Below, piece by piece: positions 7,840 through 16,778 of a DNA stretch of 34,129 nucleotides. How positions within the stretch are numbered: position 1 is the stretch's first letter; the number at the start of each line of letters is the position of its first letter. The notes beneath the pieces are model-generated. The model was not told the origin of the DNA and ran no database searches. It saw only the letters and a list, made by a program, of their open reading frames with translations. The translations under genes and the position numbers were made by a program. This DNA comes from CAZADS01 sp964483985 (GTDB taxonomy: Bacteria > Pseudomonadota > Alphaproteobacteria > Thalassobaculales > Thalassobaculaceae). Location: contig CAZADS010000106.1 of NCBI GenBank assembly GCA_964483985.1, forward strand, positions 1 through 34,129, read 5' to 3'.

Positions 7840-8604
7840 ATGGAAGTTAGAGATCAAGCTGCAGTCGTGACAGGTGGGGCATCCGGCCTCGGGCGAGCGA
7901 CCGTATATGCTTTGGCGAAATCCGGCGCAAAAGTAGCAGCTCTTGACGTCCAGAAGCATCAACTGGACCAAGTTGCCTCCCAAACTGGCGGACTTGGTAT
8001 AGAGTGCGATGTGTCGGATGACGATTCAGTAGTCTGGGCTCTGGATGTTGCACAAAAAGCTCATGGAGTAGCTCGGATAATAGTAAATTGCGCCGGCGTT
8101 TCAGGAGACATGCGTTTTGTTAACCGATCTGGACCAGTAGATATGCAAGCCTATCGTAGAGTTTTCGATATAAATGTTATGGGAACTGTAAGCGTGATGT
8201 CTAAAAGTATTTCTCGAATGATTAATGAACCTGTTTTAGGCGACGATGGTGAACGAGGCGTAGTGGTTAACACGTCTTCTATTACTGCTTATGAAGGACA
8301 GATCGGGCAAGCTGCATATGCGGCATCAAAGGGTGCGGTGGCGGCAATCACTTTACCGGCGGCAAGAGAATTTGCATTTTGGGGAGTACGCGTTGTTTCT
8401 ATTGCTCCGGGATTATTTGAAACACCTATGTCCACTGAAGTGCCGGAACGCGTTTCTGCGTCATTTCGGGAAAAACCTCTTTTCCCAAAGAGGTTTGGAA
8501 AGCCTAAAGAGTTTGCAGAATTAGTTATAGGAATCTGCAAGAATCCGATGTTCAATGGGGAAACGATTCGTTTGGATGCGGGCGTTCGGTTGGAGCCTAG
8601 ATAA
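7840..8604 (+). CDS. SDR, 3-hydroxyacyl-CoA dehydrogenase type 2 (HSD10)-like
   Basis: A 254-residue classical SDR. Motifs are TGGASGLG at 11-18, CDVSD at 56-60, NCAG at 83-86, SSIT with the catalytic Ser at 146/147, and YAASK giving Tyr160 and Lys164. The overall pattern resembles the HSD17B10 / type II 3-hydroxyacyl-CoA dehydrogenase branch: VDMQAYRRVFDINVMGT, PGLFETPM, FPKRFGKPKEFAELV and a final NGETIRLDAGVRLEPR. Members oxidise 3-hydroxyacyl-CoA or related secondary alcohols with NAD+, for example in degradation of branched acyl chains. The ribosome binding site is GAAGGGCG. It lies 85 bases after the dioxygenase gene. Substrate preference is inferred from family resemblance only. Confidence 0.88.
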   Translation: MEVRDQAAVVTGGASGLGRATVYALAKSGAKVAALDVQKHQLDQVASQTGGLGIECDVSDDDSVVWALDVAQKAHGVARIIVNCAGVSGDMRFVNRSGPVDMQAYRRVFDINVMGTVSVMSKSISRMINEPVLGDDGERGVVVNTSSITAYEGQIGQAAYAASKGAVAAITLPAAREFAFWGVRVVSIAPGLFETPMSTEVPERVSASFREKPLFPKRFGKPKEFAELVIGICKNPMFNGETIRLDAGVRLEPR

Positions 8605-8804
8605 AGAGGTAAATAGTCCTGCTTAATGAAATGGCGTCGGGTTACGAAACAAATGGTTAGTATTTCTTCGGTCTCTTAGTTTCCCACTAATTGATAGTGT
8701 GGAATATTAATGTTGACCAAAAGGACTTTGGCCATTGAATGTTGGGTGTCTTTTTATAATAGCAGTAAATTACACAAAAATGAAAATATGTTTGGAGCAA
8801 AAAA

Positions 8805-9536
8805 GTGGTGAATTCAATATCGCTAATTCTTGGAGTTGGGGCAGAGGACGGAATTGGTGGTGCACTCTGCAAAAAAGCGGCGAGTTCCGGTCACCAAGTT
8901 GTCATAGTTGGGCGGACTAAGAAAAAACTAGATATGTTAGCCGAAAGTATACTGGCATCCGGTGGTTTGGCTATACCTATAAAGGCCGATCTATCAATTG
9001 AATCTGAAATCGTTTCAGTTTTCGAACAAGTAGATGGTATGGACGGGCGACTCTCTTTTGTTACTTTTAATGCTGGTAATTCGTTTCGACACGATACTTT
9101 GGAAATGAGCGCGACTTTTTTTGAAGAAGCTTGGCGTATCTGCTGTTTTGGCGGTTTTATTGCGGGTCGCGAAGCGGCTCGTCGGTTAAGTGCCATAGAC
9201 GGGGGTACTATTGTATTTACCGGGGCAACGGCCTCGATAAAATCCCGACCACCCTTTTTGGCCTTCGCATCAGCTAAATTTGCATTAAGAGCTGTAGCGA
9301 GTGGTCTTGCGCGGGAATTTGGACCAAAGGGCGTGCATATAGCTCATGTCATAATCGACGGTGGCGTAAACGGGCAAATAATACGTAGCAGGGCCCCGGA
9401 TCGAATCACCGCTGCAGGTGAAAACGGAATGCTAGATACTAGCGCGATTGCGGATAGCTATTGGCAGCTTTATCTTCAACACCCGTCGGCCTGGAGTTTT
9501 GAAATTGATTTGCGTCCATTTAAGGAAGTTTTCTAA
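8805..9536 (+). CDS. Atypical SDR with Phe in place of the catalytic Tyr (SDR_c10-like)
   Basis: A 243-residue SDR-fold protein. The nucleotide-binding loop is VGAEDGIG at 11-18, without the usual Thr-Gly. NAG is at 89-91 and Ser144 sits in the usual place. At the active site the YxxxK motif reads FASAK (Phe154, Lys158). Classical SDR subgroup 10 (cd05373) is described as having this Phe and keeping the Lys, so the replacement is a family trait and not a random mutation. Such proteins may bind a nucleotide without normal dehydrogenase chemistry, or use another acid. The start is GTG 8805, with TTGGAG eight to fourteen bases upstream. It is separated by 200 bases from the preceding SDR. Function unknown. 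Confidence 0.8.
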   Translation: MVNSISLILGVGAEDGIGGALCKKAASSGHQVVIVGRTKKKLDMLAESILASGGLAIPIKADLSIESEIVSVFEQVDGMDGRLSFVTFNAGNSFRHDTLEMSATFFEEAWRICCFGGFIAGREAARRLSAIDGGTIVFTGATASIKSRPPFLAFASAKFALRAVASGLAREFGPKGVHIAHVIIDGGVNGQIIRSRAPDRITAAGENGMLDTSAIADSYWQLYLQHPSAWSFEIDLRPFKEVF

Positions 9537-9603
9537 GCCAAGCATTAACTTCATAGACTTTTGTTAAACTATACAAAATCGTTCGTGGAGTATTTCAATC
9601 AGA

Positions 9604-10067
9604 ATGGCAAACAAAGGAGCGTATTCCACAATCCACACCTCTGCTATCGTTATGTTGGCAGCCGGTTTTTGTGTGCCGGTTTTGGCAGCGTCAAGCGCTA
9701 GCTTGGATCGGGAGTTGAGCTCACCGGTCGCCGCGAGTGTTATACTCTTTTCCGTGCCGTTGGCTTGTAGTTCTATCGCGCTTTGTTTTTCGGGGCCCGG
9801 GGAAATTTTAAATACATATTTGTATCCAAAGTATCTCTTTCTGGGAGGTGTGTTAATAGCTTTTTATGTACTATCCATAACATACATCGTATCCAGGGTT
9901 GGACTTGGAAATGCAATTTTTTCGTGTTGTTAGGGCAGCTAATTAGTGCTGTAGTTATCGAACATTTTGGTTTGCTGGGTACTGCACCTTATCCCGCTTC
10001 GATACTTCGAATAGTTGGTATTATGACAATAGCTGTGGGAGTATGGCCTACGCAACATTATACTTGA
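9604..10067 (+). pseudogene. YdcZ/DUF606-type DMT transporter, frameshifted
   Basis: Two overlapping frames together make one small membrane protein of about 154 residues with four or five hydrophobic segments, typical of the YdcZ (DUF606) branch of the drug/metabolite transporter superfamily. The first frame runs from ATG 9604 and gives FLGGVLIAFYVLSITYIVSR and GLGNAIF, then ends at a TAG after Ser-Cys-Cys (about 9931-9933). The family continuation, VLLGQLISAVVIEHFGLLG and RIVGIMTIAVGV, is in another frame to 10067. The shift falls at a run of six T (9917-9922); one more T would restore an unbroken reading GNAIFFVLLGQ. Homopolymer position makes sequencing or assembly error, slippage-type variation, or true decay all possible. 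Confidence 0.75.
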
Positions 10068-10082
10068 ACTGTAAAAATGTAA

Positions 10083-10097
10083 TGCTATGGGATAGCA
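10083..10097. repeat. Perfect inverted repeat, 6-base arms
   Basis: TGCTAT, GGG, ATAGCA lies between the broken transporter and the alpha-hydroxyacid oxidase gene, 22 bases before its start. There is no T-tract after it on the plus strand. It could affect translation or be an operator. Confidence 0.35.
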
Positions 10098-10118
10098 AAG
10101 AAATTCTAGGATAGAAAA

Positions 10119-11294
10119 ATGAGAATCGAAGATTGTGTCAATTGTGATGATTTGCGTTTATTAGCAAAGAGACGTATTCCAAAAGTCATTTACGATTTCA
10201 TAGAAGGTGGCGTAGATGATGAAAATGGCCTTCAACGAAATGAAATGGCATTTAGAAATCGGGGATTGCTGCCCAGATATTTGGTAGATGTTTCTAATTT
10301 AACCCAATCTACCACGCTATTCGGACAAACATTTTCTAGCGCGTATGGAATTGCACCGACAGGCGGTATAGGTAACTACCGCAGAGGTGGTGATTTGATG
10401 TTAGCCGCTGCTGCGCGGGATGCAAATATCCCGTTTATAATGTCGGGCGCGGCTACCGCCTCAATGGAGGAACTGATGCAAATAGCGCCGGATCATGGGT
10501 GGTATCAATTATATACGGCGAACGATCGATCGATTTCAGAAGATCAGATTCGGAGAGCGAAAGATTTAGGCATTACTAAGTTGGTAATAACTGTTGATGT
10601 TCCAGTTTCTTCGAATCGAGAGCGAAATCGGCGTAACGGCTTCGGCCGGCCACTCAAACTATCTCTAGCTTCAAAATTGGACGCTATTCGTCGGCCAGCG
10701 TGGTTTAAAGACTATTTGCAGCATGGCATTGCAATGTTACCAAATTGGGTGGCATATGCTCCTCCCGGATCTAATGCGGAAGGAGTGGCTAGTTTCTTGG
10801 CTAGTCAAACTCCTACGAGCATAACATGGAAGGATGTCGGTAGGTTTCGTGATCTTTGGCCAGGAACACTTATATTGAAGGGGATCATGAGGATTGACGA
10901 TGCTATTAGAGCCGTGGAATCTGGCGTAGATGGAATCATAGTTTCTAATCATGGAGCCCGCCAATTGGACAATGCTCCTTCGACATTGGACGTGCTTCCT
11001 GGTATAAACGTGGAGGTAGGGGAAAAAATAACAATCATGATGGATGGAGGCTTAAGACGCGGCTCGGACGTGATTATCGCCCTAGCTTCAGGCGCAAAGT
11101 TCGTTTTTTTTGGGAGGCCAACTTTATATGGCGCCATCGCAGGTGGTACTCTTGGCGCAAGCAAAGCGATATCTATCATTCAACAAGAAATTGGCAAAAC
11201 AATGGCACAGACGGGATGTTCGTCCTTGAGTGAAATAGGTCCCGATGTACTACACTATGAAGCCGACTATTTAGGACGAAATGTTAGAAGCTAA
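10119..11294 (+). CDS. FMN-dependent alpha-hydroxyacid oxidase/dehydrogenase
   Basis: A 391-residue TIM-barrel flavoprotein of the (S)-2-hydroxy-acid oxidase family (glycolate oxidase, L-lactate dehydrogenase LldD, mandelate dehydrogenase). It oxidises an L-2-hydroxy acid to the 2-keto acid. Visible FMN and active-site residues are Tyr25 in VIYDFIEGG, APTG at 79-82, YQLY at 129-132, TVDVP at 158-162, Lys254 (LILKGI), the catalytic His278 and Arg281 in SNHGARQLD, and DGGLRRGSD with Asp309 and Arg313. The signature normally reads SNHGGRQ, so Gly279-Gly280 is Gly-Ala here. The C-terminal part is normal in length. AGGATAG precedes the ATG. It could feed the keto-acid enzymes nearby, but the substrate is not evident. 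Confidence 0.92.
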   Translation: MRIEDCVNCDDLRLLAKRRIPKVIYDFIEGGVDDENGLQRNEMAFRNRGLLPRYLVDVSNLTQSTTLFGQTFSSAYGIAPTGGIGNYRRGGDLMLAAAARDANIPFIMSGAATASMEELMQIAPDHGWYQLYTANDRSISEDQIRRAKDLGITKLVITVDVPVSSNRERNRRNGFGRPLKLSLASKLDAIRRPAWFKDYLQHGIAMLPNWVAYAPPGSNAEGVASFLASQTPTSITWKDVGRFRDLWPGTLILKGIMRIDDAIRAVESGVDGIIVSNHGARQLDNAPSTLDVLPGINVEVGEKITIMMDGGLRRGSDVIIALASGAKFVFFGRPTLYGAIAGGTLGASKAISIIQQEIGKTMAQTGCSSLSEIGPDVLHYEADYLGRNVRS

Positions 11295-11565
11295 AACTCC
11301 GGCGAATAATTTACGTGTTTTTTCTTTTACAATATGGTTCGGTTAGCGCTGATGATTCATCCGGGATTTGTTTATGCACAAACATTCACAAAAGAATCTG
11401 TTGTGACTAAATCACTTTGTGCTTTAAATCTTTTTCTCATCATATTTTCGAATGGATTGGCGATTGTAGCTATTCTTAAACCAGCCTAACTAAGTGTCCT
11501 TAACGCCTCGTAGAATTCGTGCGCTAAATCAGAAACTTATAGTAAATTATAAAGGAAACATAGAA

Positions 11566-12930
11566 ATGTCTGAGCCTGCTGTCACCACGGAGCTTGCAGA
11601 ATTTATCCTCTCTAAAGTAGATATTCCGGATGAAGTTATTATCGCTGGCCGCCGTTCCTTCGTCAATATTGTAGGGTGCGCGTTGGGCGGAGTGCACCAC
11701 CCGGCGAGTAATTTGGCGTTTGAGGTGAACCAAGAAATTGTAGGTAAACCTATATGTACGCTAATAGGGCGCGGGCGTGTGGCGGACCCGTTGAGTGCGG
11801 CTTATTTAAATAGCTTTTCAGGGAGCGCGCACGCGTTCGATGACACTCATTTATCTACAGTTCTCCATCCATCCGCACCCATATCGGCAGCTTTGTTTGC
11901 CGTTTCTGAACGGCTATCTGCTTCCTCTGGAGTAGAGGTTTCTGGAGAAAGGTTTCTCGAGGCTTTCATTTTGGGTATAGAGATGCAATGCAGGATAGGT
12001 ATTGCATTGTTGTTGCCTCCGGCAGAAGGCCAGTTGGCATGGTATGCAAGTGGAATTGTAGGGGGTATATCAGCTGCTGCAGCGTCCTCTCGTTTGCTTA
12101 ACTTAACACCGAAGCAAACTCGCTGGGCAATTGGCATAGCCGCTAATCAATCTTCTGGATTTCGTCAAACTCATGGAACAATGTGCACTAGTTTTACACC
12201 TGGTCACGCAGCCCGATCCGGCCTGCATGCAGCTCTCCTAGCAGAAAGGGGTTTCACCGCTTCGGACGCAGCACTTGAGGGTGAAAATGGTTATTTTGAC
12301 GTGTTTTCTAAAAAAGCGAACCCAGCTGCCGCCGTCACAGGTCTTGGAAAAAAATGGCATGTTCTTGACAATGCCTTTAAACCTTATCCATGCGGGATTG
12401 TCATCCACCCAGTTTTGGATGCTTGCCTTGCTCTTGCTAGGGAACGTCGTTTCACCGCTGAAGATATTATTGCTGTTGAAGTTGAAGTGAATCCACTTTG
12501 TCTTATGCTTTGTGACAGGCCTAAGCCTACAGGAAATCAACTGGCACAAGTTAGTGTTCAACATTGGTCGGCTGCCGCGCTATCTCGTGGAAAAGCTGGC
12601 CTTGTTGAAGGAACTGATGAAAGCGTCCATGATCCAATAATCGTGGGATTAAGAAATAAGGTCATAGCTATGCCAAATGGGGAAATTGCTCCGGATGGGG
12701 CAATAGTCACACTTAAGAAGAGGGATGGTAGTACTTCACAAGAGAGAGTCGTTCACTGCACAGGAAGCGCCAAGCGTCCAATGACAGATTTGCAATTATC
12801 GGATAAATTTATGGACCAGAGTACGCCGATATTGGGTCCAACAGTTAGCGAGGGGTTCCTTGAGCATTGTTGGTCAATACAGAATGTTATATCGGTCGAA
12901 AAATTTTTAGAAGAGAGTGTGCCGAGGTGA
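11566..12930 (+). CDS. MmgE/PrpD family protein
   Basis: A 454-residue member of the MmgE/PrpD family, which includes 2-methylcitrate dehydratase and cis-aconitate decarboxylase. Numbering from ATG 11566, the active-site helix AHAFDDTH places His89, Asp92, Asp93 and His95, and VLHPSAP gives the following His101. KPYPCGIVIHP carries the later conserved His. In the loop that normally reads roughly T-K-S-L-H-x-G with a substrate-binding Lys, this protein reads CTSFTPGH, so both Lys and His are Thr. The frame is open back to 11494, but AAAGGA directly before ATG 11566 fixes the start. An MFS carrier follows 52 bases downstream and may import its substrate. Reaction unknown. Confidence 0.9.
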   Translation: MSEPAVTTELAEFILSKVDIPDEVIIAGRRSFVNIVGCALGGVHHPASNLAFEVNQEIVGKPICTLIGRGRVADPLSAAYLNSFSGSAHAFDDTHLSTVLHPSAPISAALFAVSERLSASSGVEVSGERFLEAFILGIEMQCRIGIALLLPPAEGQLAWYASGIVGGISAAAASSRLLNLTPKQTRWAIGIAANQSSGFRQTHGTMCTSFTPGHAARSGLHAALLAERGFTASDAALEGENGYFDVFSKKANPAAAVTGLGKKWHVLDNAFKPYPCGIVIHPVLDACLALARERRFTAEDIIAVEVEVNPLCLMLCDRPKPTGNQLAQVSVQHWSAAALSRGKAGLVEGTDESVHDPIIVGLRNKVIAMPNGEIAPDGAIVTLKKRDGSTSQERVVHCTGSAKRPMTDLQLSDKFMDQSTPILGPTVSEGFLEHCWSIQNVISVEKFLEESVPR

Positions 12931-12982
12931 AATGAAAATTTAAGAGCTTTCGGAATTCCTTATATCGGTTAGTCGGAAACGC

Positions 12983-14227
12983 ATGAATAACATTTCATCT
13001 AACGGTTCAGCGCCAGTACGCAATATCATTTTAGTTGCATCTTTATTGTTTATGGTTATCGGTACTGGTAGCGTTTATTTTCTTGTAGTCGCTCTAAAGT
13101 TAATAAGCGTTGAATTCAGTTGGCCTCGAGCAGTTCCCTCTATCGCTTATGCATTGCAATATTTCGCTGCGGGTTTTGGCGGAGTCTTTATGGGTTATTG
13201 TCTAGACAGGTGGGGAATGGGAATTCCAGCCCTCGTGGGTGCTAGCATGATTGGCTTGGGTGCCGTGTTGACGAGTTACGTTTCAAGTCCCTGGCATCTT
13301 TATGTTATCTATGGCGTTTTAATGGGATTTCTTGGGCGTTCAGCGTTGTTTTCGCCGCTCACCGCAAATATCACTAGATGGTTTGAACATAACAAAAGTA
13401 AAGCCGTTGGTATTGTGGGATCTGGCCAAGCACTGGCGGGTGCCGTTTGGCCGCCAATTTTTCAATATTTTTTTGATTCTATTGGCTGGCGGCAAACAGC
13501 ATTCTGGTACGGTGTGTTTGTGATATTAACGATGCTTCCACTTGCTATGATCCTTCGGAAAAAACCGCCCGATATAAAAGGCGAATCGGTTTCTGAACTT
13601 ATACGGAAAGCCCGTGAAAATATGTCAGACGTCCCCTCCATCAGACTATCTCCACTAAAAATGCAATTTACATTATCAGTAGCATCAATTGGTTGTTGCG
13701 TTGCTATGTCTTTGCCGCTGGCACACCTTGTAGCCCACGTGAGTGATTTAGGGTATGCTTCTGCGAGGGGCGCAGAGTTATTATCCTTAATGCTTGCCGC
13801 CGCTGCAGCCAGCAGTTTCTTTGGAGTGGGTTATTTAGGTCGAAAATGGGGAGGATTGTGGGCGCTTTTTATTTTTTCAACTGTGCAAGCATTGTTCTTA
13901 GGAGTACTCGCTTTTGTTGAAAGTCTCCCCCTAGTGTACCTTTCGGCGGTCTTATTTGGCATAGGCTATGGCGGGATTTTACCATGTTATCCGCTTATCG
14001 TGCGAGAACATTTGCCGGCACCGGAAGTCGGGCGACGTACAGCGATTATTATTCTTTGTGCCGGCGGTGGTATGGCGTTAGGCTCCTGGATTGGAGGCGC
14101 TATGTTCGACAGTACGGGTTCCTATACTTTGGCCTTTTTAATTGGCGTTGGTTTCAATATTTGCAATCTTGTAATGATAGGTACCTTAATCTCCCAGCGC
14201 GAAAAACGGCTTGGCGTTTCGCCTTGA
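12983..14227 (+). CDS. MFS transporter, monocarboxylate/oxalate:formate antiporter-like
   Basis: A 414-residue carrier with about twelve hydrophobic segments and a long cytoplasmic loop near residues 193-225 containing KKPPD and LIRKARENM. The loop 2 signature is GYCLDRWGMG (about residues 72-81) and the second-half equivalent is YLGRKWGG. The N-terminal half resembles the OxlT/MCT branch: VEFSWPRAVPSIAYALQYFA and then GSGQALAGAVWPP, suggesting import or exchange of an organic anion. It is the only intact transporter in the window and follows the MmgE/PrpD gene by 52 bases, so the two likely share a substrate pathway. The ribosome binding site is weak (CGGAAAC). The gene is convergent with the monooxygenase gene, with 17 bases between and no visible terminator. 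Confidence 0.88.
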   Translation: MNNISSNGSAPVRNIILVASLLFMVIGTGSVYFLVVALKLISVEFSWPRAVPSIAYALQYFAAGFGGVFMGYCLDRWGMGIPALVGASMIGLGAVLTSYVSSPWHLYVIYGVLMGFLGRSALFSPLTANITRWFEHNKSKAVGIVGSGQALAGAVWPPIFQYFFDSIGWRQTAFWYGVFVILTMLPLAMILRKKPPDIKGESVSELIRKARENMSDVPSIRLSPLKMQFTLSVASIGCCVAMSLPLAHLVAHVSDLGYASARGAELLSLMLAAAAASSFFGVGYLGRKWGGLWALFIFSTVQALFLGVLAFVESLPLVYLSAVLFGIGYGGILPCYPLIVREHLPAPEVGRRTAIIILCAGGGMALGSWIGGAMFDSTGSYTLAFLIGVGFNICNLVMIGTLISQREKRLGVSP

Positions 14228-14244
14228 ATTTCCGAGGTTTTGTA

Positions 14245-15885
14245 TTAAGTTAGACGCATCTCCTCGTAGCCATTAGCTGCCACTTCATCACACCTAGCCC
14301 GATATTCCGGTGCTGTGCCAGTATATCTCACGATAGTTCGTGTCTGTTTTCCTTCAACGTTGAGATTTATACCAGTCATCCAGGAATCTATCTCATTGGA
14401 CAGTAGTCCTTCAGCTTTACCTCTAACAAACTCATGCCAGCTTTCGACTGCTGACGGTTTTGCTTCCGCAGTGGTTAGGTCCTGATTGGTCATATGTCCT
14501 ATCAAATCCCGGATCCATTCGACGTTGTATTCTATGCTGCGAGGATTATTGCCGAGTGCTGCATGAGGACCCATTATCATAAACATGTTTGGAAAATCGT
14601 CGACCATTAAACCTATGAAAGTTCTGGGTCCGTTGGTCCATTTATGTTTTAATTGTTGGCCGCCTGTGCCTCGGATATCAATGCGATCAAAACTGCCTGT
14701 TACAGCATCAAATCCGGTGGCGTAAACAATTACGTCGAATTCATAGTCCGTTTCATTTGTACGTATTCCTGTTTTAGTGATTCTTTCTATTGGTTCATCC
14801 AGCATACTAACTAAATTAACGTTGGGCTGATTGTAGACCTCATAATAATGGGTCTCTTGTGGAACTCGGCGTGTTCCAAAACCGTGGTCTTTTGGAATTA
14901 GCATTTCAGCAACTTTGGAGTTTTTAACGCGCTGGCGAATTTTATTGGCCACGAAGTCAGACATTAAGTTGTTCGCTTTTTCGTCGATAAGCATGTCTCG
15001 AAAATTTCCTTGCCAAATTCCAAATCCTTTTCCAGCGTACCGATTTTCCCAAAACGCATTTCGTTCTTCTTCAGAGACCTCAAAAGTTCCTCGAGAATCA
15101 ATCGTGTGGACAAAGCAGGCGGCCGTTTGCCGGCACAGTTCAAATAGTTCGTCATATCCATTCCGGATTTCGTCCATTTCTTCTTTGTTAATTGGTCCAT
15201 TGTGGAGCGGCGTGCACCAATTGGGCCTGCGTTGGAAAACTGTTAAATGTTTTGCCGTCTTGGAAATATCTTGTATCGCCTGTACTCCACTGGCACCGGT
15301 TCCAATTACTGCTACCCTCTTGCCGTGGTAATCGATGCCTTCTTTGGGCCAGAGACCCGTATGCGTCCAAGGGCCTTGGAAATCCTCAATGCCAGAGAAG
15401 CGTGGCATCGTTGGGGCTGAAAGAAGTCCAATTGCCGTAATCATGAACCGCGCGGTGTATTGGGTTCCATCTTCGATCCCTATATGCCACGAACAACCCT
15501 TCTCATTGTAGTGAGCGAAAGTGACTCTTGCGGAGAATTTAATATTTTTTCGTAAGTGAAATTTGTCGGCTACGTGATTGCAATAGCGTTCGATTTCTGG
15601 CTGTCCAGAAAAATGTTCTGCCCAATCCCATTCGTCAAGCAGTTCTAGCGAAAAAGAATAGCCATAAGAATAGCTTTCAGAGTCGAAACGTGCGCCGGGA
15701 TACCGATTCCAATACCAAGTTCCGCCGACACCAGTTCCAGCTTCAAGCACAAGAACTTTTAACCCCAGTTCCCTCAACCGATACAATTGGTACATTCCTG
15801 ATATGCCGGCACCAATAACGATCACGTCCAAATCCAATTCGAAGGTGTTAGTTTTTCTAGATTTTAGTCCGTTATCTGCAGTCAT
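14245..15885 (-). CDS. Type I Baeyer-Villiger-like flavin monooxygenase
   Basis: A 546-residue FAD/NADPH monooxygenase of the cyclohexanone/phenylacetone monooxygenase family. It inserts one oxygen of O2 next to a ketone carbonyl, giving an ester or lactone. The first Rossmann motif is GAGISG at 25-30 and the second is GTGASG at 195-200. Between them is FQGPWTHTGLWP at 169-180, an exact match to the type I fingerprint FxGxxxHxxxWP. GTRRVPQETHYYE around 337 fits the segment that carries the catalytic Arg. YATGFDAVTGSFDRID is the usual C-terminal ATG motif. Length is typical. GAGGCG precedes the ATG. It stands alone in its transcript as far as I can see. Natural substrates of such enzymes include cyclic ketones, steroids and terpenoids; this one is unknown. 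Confidence 0.92.
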   Translation of the reverse strand: MTADNGLKSRKTNTFELDLDVIVIGAGISGMYQLYRLRELGLKVLVLEAGTGVGGTWYWNRYPGARFDSESYSYGYSFSLELLDEWDWAEHFSGQPEIERYCNHVADKFHLRKNIKFSARVTFAHYNEKGCSWHIGIEDGTQYTARFMITAIGLLSAPTMPRFSGIEDFQGPWTHTGLWPKEGIDYHGKRVAVIGTGASGVQAIQDISKTAKHLTVFQRRPNWCTPLHNGPINKEEMDEIRNGYDELFELCRQTAACFVHTIDSRGTFEVSEEERNAFWENRYAGKGFGIWQGNFRDMLIDEKANNLMSDFVANKIRQRVKNSKVAEMLIPKDHGFGTRRVPQETHYYEVYNQPNVNLVSMLDEPIERITKTGIRTNETDYEFDVIVYATGFDAVTGSFDRIDIRGTGGQQLKHKWTNGPRTFIGLMVDDFPNMFMIMGPHAALGNNPRSIEYNVEWIRDLIGHMTNQDLTTAEAKPSAVESWHEFVRGKAEGLLSNEIDSWMTGINLNVEGKQTRTIVRYTGTAPEYRARCDEVAANGYEEMRLT

Positions 15886-16105
15886 TTTTTACGCCTCATT
15901 TGCTTAATTCTATTACTAGTCCCGCCTCATTCTTTGTGATGATTTCAAAAATGTGAATAATCTCAAGGTCGCTACTGATTTGATAATAATACTAAAGATG
16001 ATAGTAGAATAGAAGGTCTGAATTTCGCATGTTTACGATAACAATAGCGAGCGAGGAGGTTCCATAGAACAGAGGTTCAAAATTAACTTGGGGGCTTTAG
16101 GAGAC

Positions 16106-16759
16106 CTATGCATTATTGTTAACACCAAATGTAATGCCCTCTGCTCCCTCTTTCCACGGCAAGTATTTCTTCATTGACAGAATGAAAATTTCCCAATTAA
16201 CAAAATTTTCCAACCAATGCTTGATTACATCTAGTCGGTCGTAATTATCAAACCAATCCGCATCGGCAATTCTGTATTGCCGGATAAACGGCAAGATCGC
16301 TATATCTGAAAATCCCGGAGTATCGCCACAAAGCCACTTTTTATCCAGACGTTTCGAAACTTGAACTAATATATCAACTCCTGCATCTCGGTGTCTTGTT
16401 GAATTTTCCAAGGGATATCGGGATGCATATTTATAACGATCTAAATGAAATTTAAATTTTTCATCTATGCAATATATCAAATCCCGATGAAGAACTTTTT
16501 CATACTGCCAATCGGGTTTCCGACTTTTGTAGGCCCATTGCATTACATCCAAGCTCTCATCGATTACTTTTCCATCTGGAAGCCATAAAATTGGAACCGT
16601 TCCCTTGGCGGAAAGTGCTATCATATGATCAGGCTTATCACGCAATAAAACCTCCCTCAATTCGACATTGATATAATTCGTGACAATTGCCATGCGAGCA
16701 CGCATTGCATAAGGGCATCTTCGGAAACTATAAATTATCGGACGTTTTCTAACTTGCAT
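16106..16759 (-). CDS. Glutathione S-transferase family protein
   Basis: A 217-residue protein with a GST layout. The N-terminal thioredoxin-like domain begins IIYSFRRCPYAMRARMA with a CPYA motif (Cys15), KGTVPIL carries the cis-Pro near residue 56, and DESLDVMQWA fits the glutathione-binding turn. The C-terminal all-helical domain contains FSDIAILPFIRQY, the usual N-capping/hydrophobic staple region. The Cys active site suggests an omega/beta or glutaredoxin-like thiol transferase and not a detoxifying Ser/Tyr GST. It starts 19 bases after the trhO stop on the same strand, with only a weak ribosome binding site, so the two are probably co-transcribed. Partner or substrate unknown. Confidence 0.85.
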   Translation of the reverse strand: MQVRKRPIIYSFRRCPYAMRARMAIVTNYINVELREVLLRDKPDHMIALSAKGTVPILWLPDGKVIDESLDVMQWAYKSRKPDWQYEKVLHRDLIYCIDEKFKFHLDRYKYASRYPLENSTRHRDAGVDILVQVSKRLDKKWLCGDTPGFSDIAILPFIRQYRIADADWFDNYDRLDVIKHWLENFVNWEIFILSMKKYLPWKEGAEGITFGVNNNA

Positions 16760-16778
16760 GCTGGACTGTTTTCTAGAA

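Noticed and set aside
7847..8053. Antisense open frames within the SDR and other coding regions
   Set aside because: They are shadows of well-supported genes with clear motifs, and lack start signals of their own.
11334..11489. A 51-codon ORF with hydrophobic C-terminal half between the FMN oxidase and MmgE/PrpD genes
   Set aside because: There is no ribosome binding site before the ATG, no family resemblance, and the spacer is AT-rich where such ORFs arise by chance. It may be a remnant of a membrane protein.
4526..12930. A methylcitrate cycle formed by the PEP-mutase-like and MmgE/PrpD genes
   Set aside because: The lyase Cys motif is missing, no methylcitrate synthase is present, and the two genes lie 6 kb apart with unrelated genes between.
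14228..14244. Bidirectional terminator between the convergent MFS and monooxygenase genes
   Set aside because: The 17-base spacer contains no inverted repeat.
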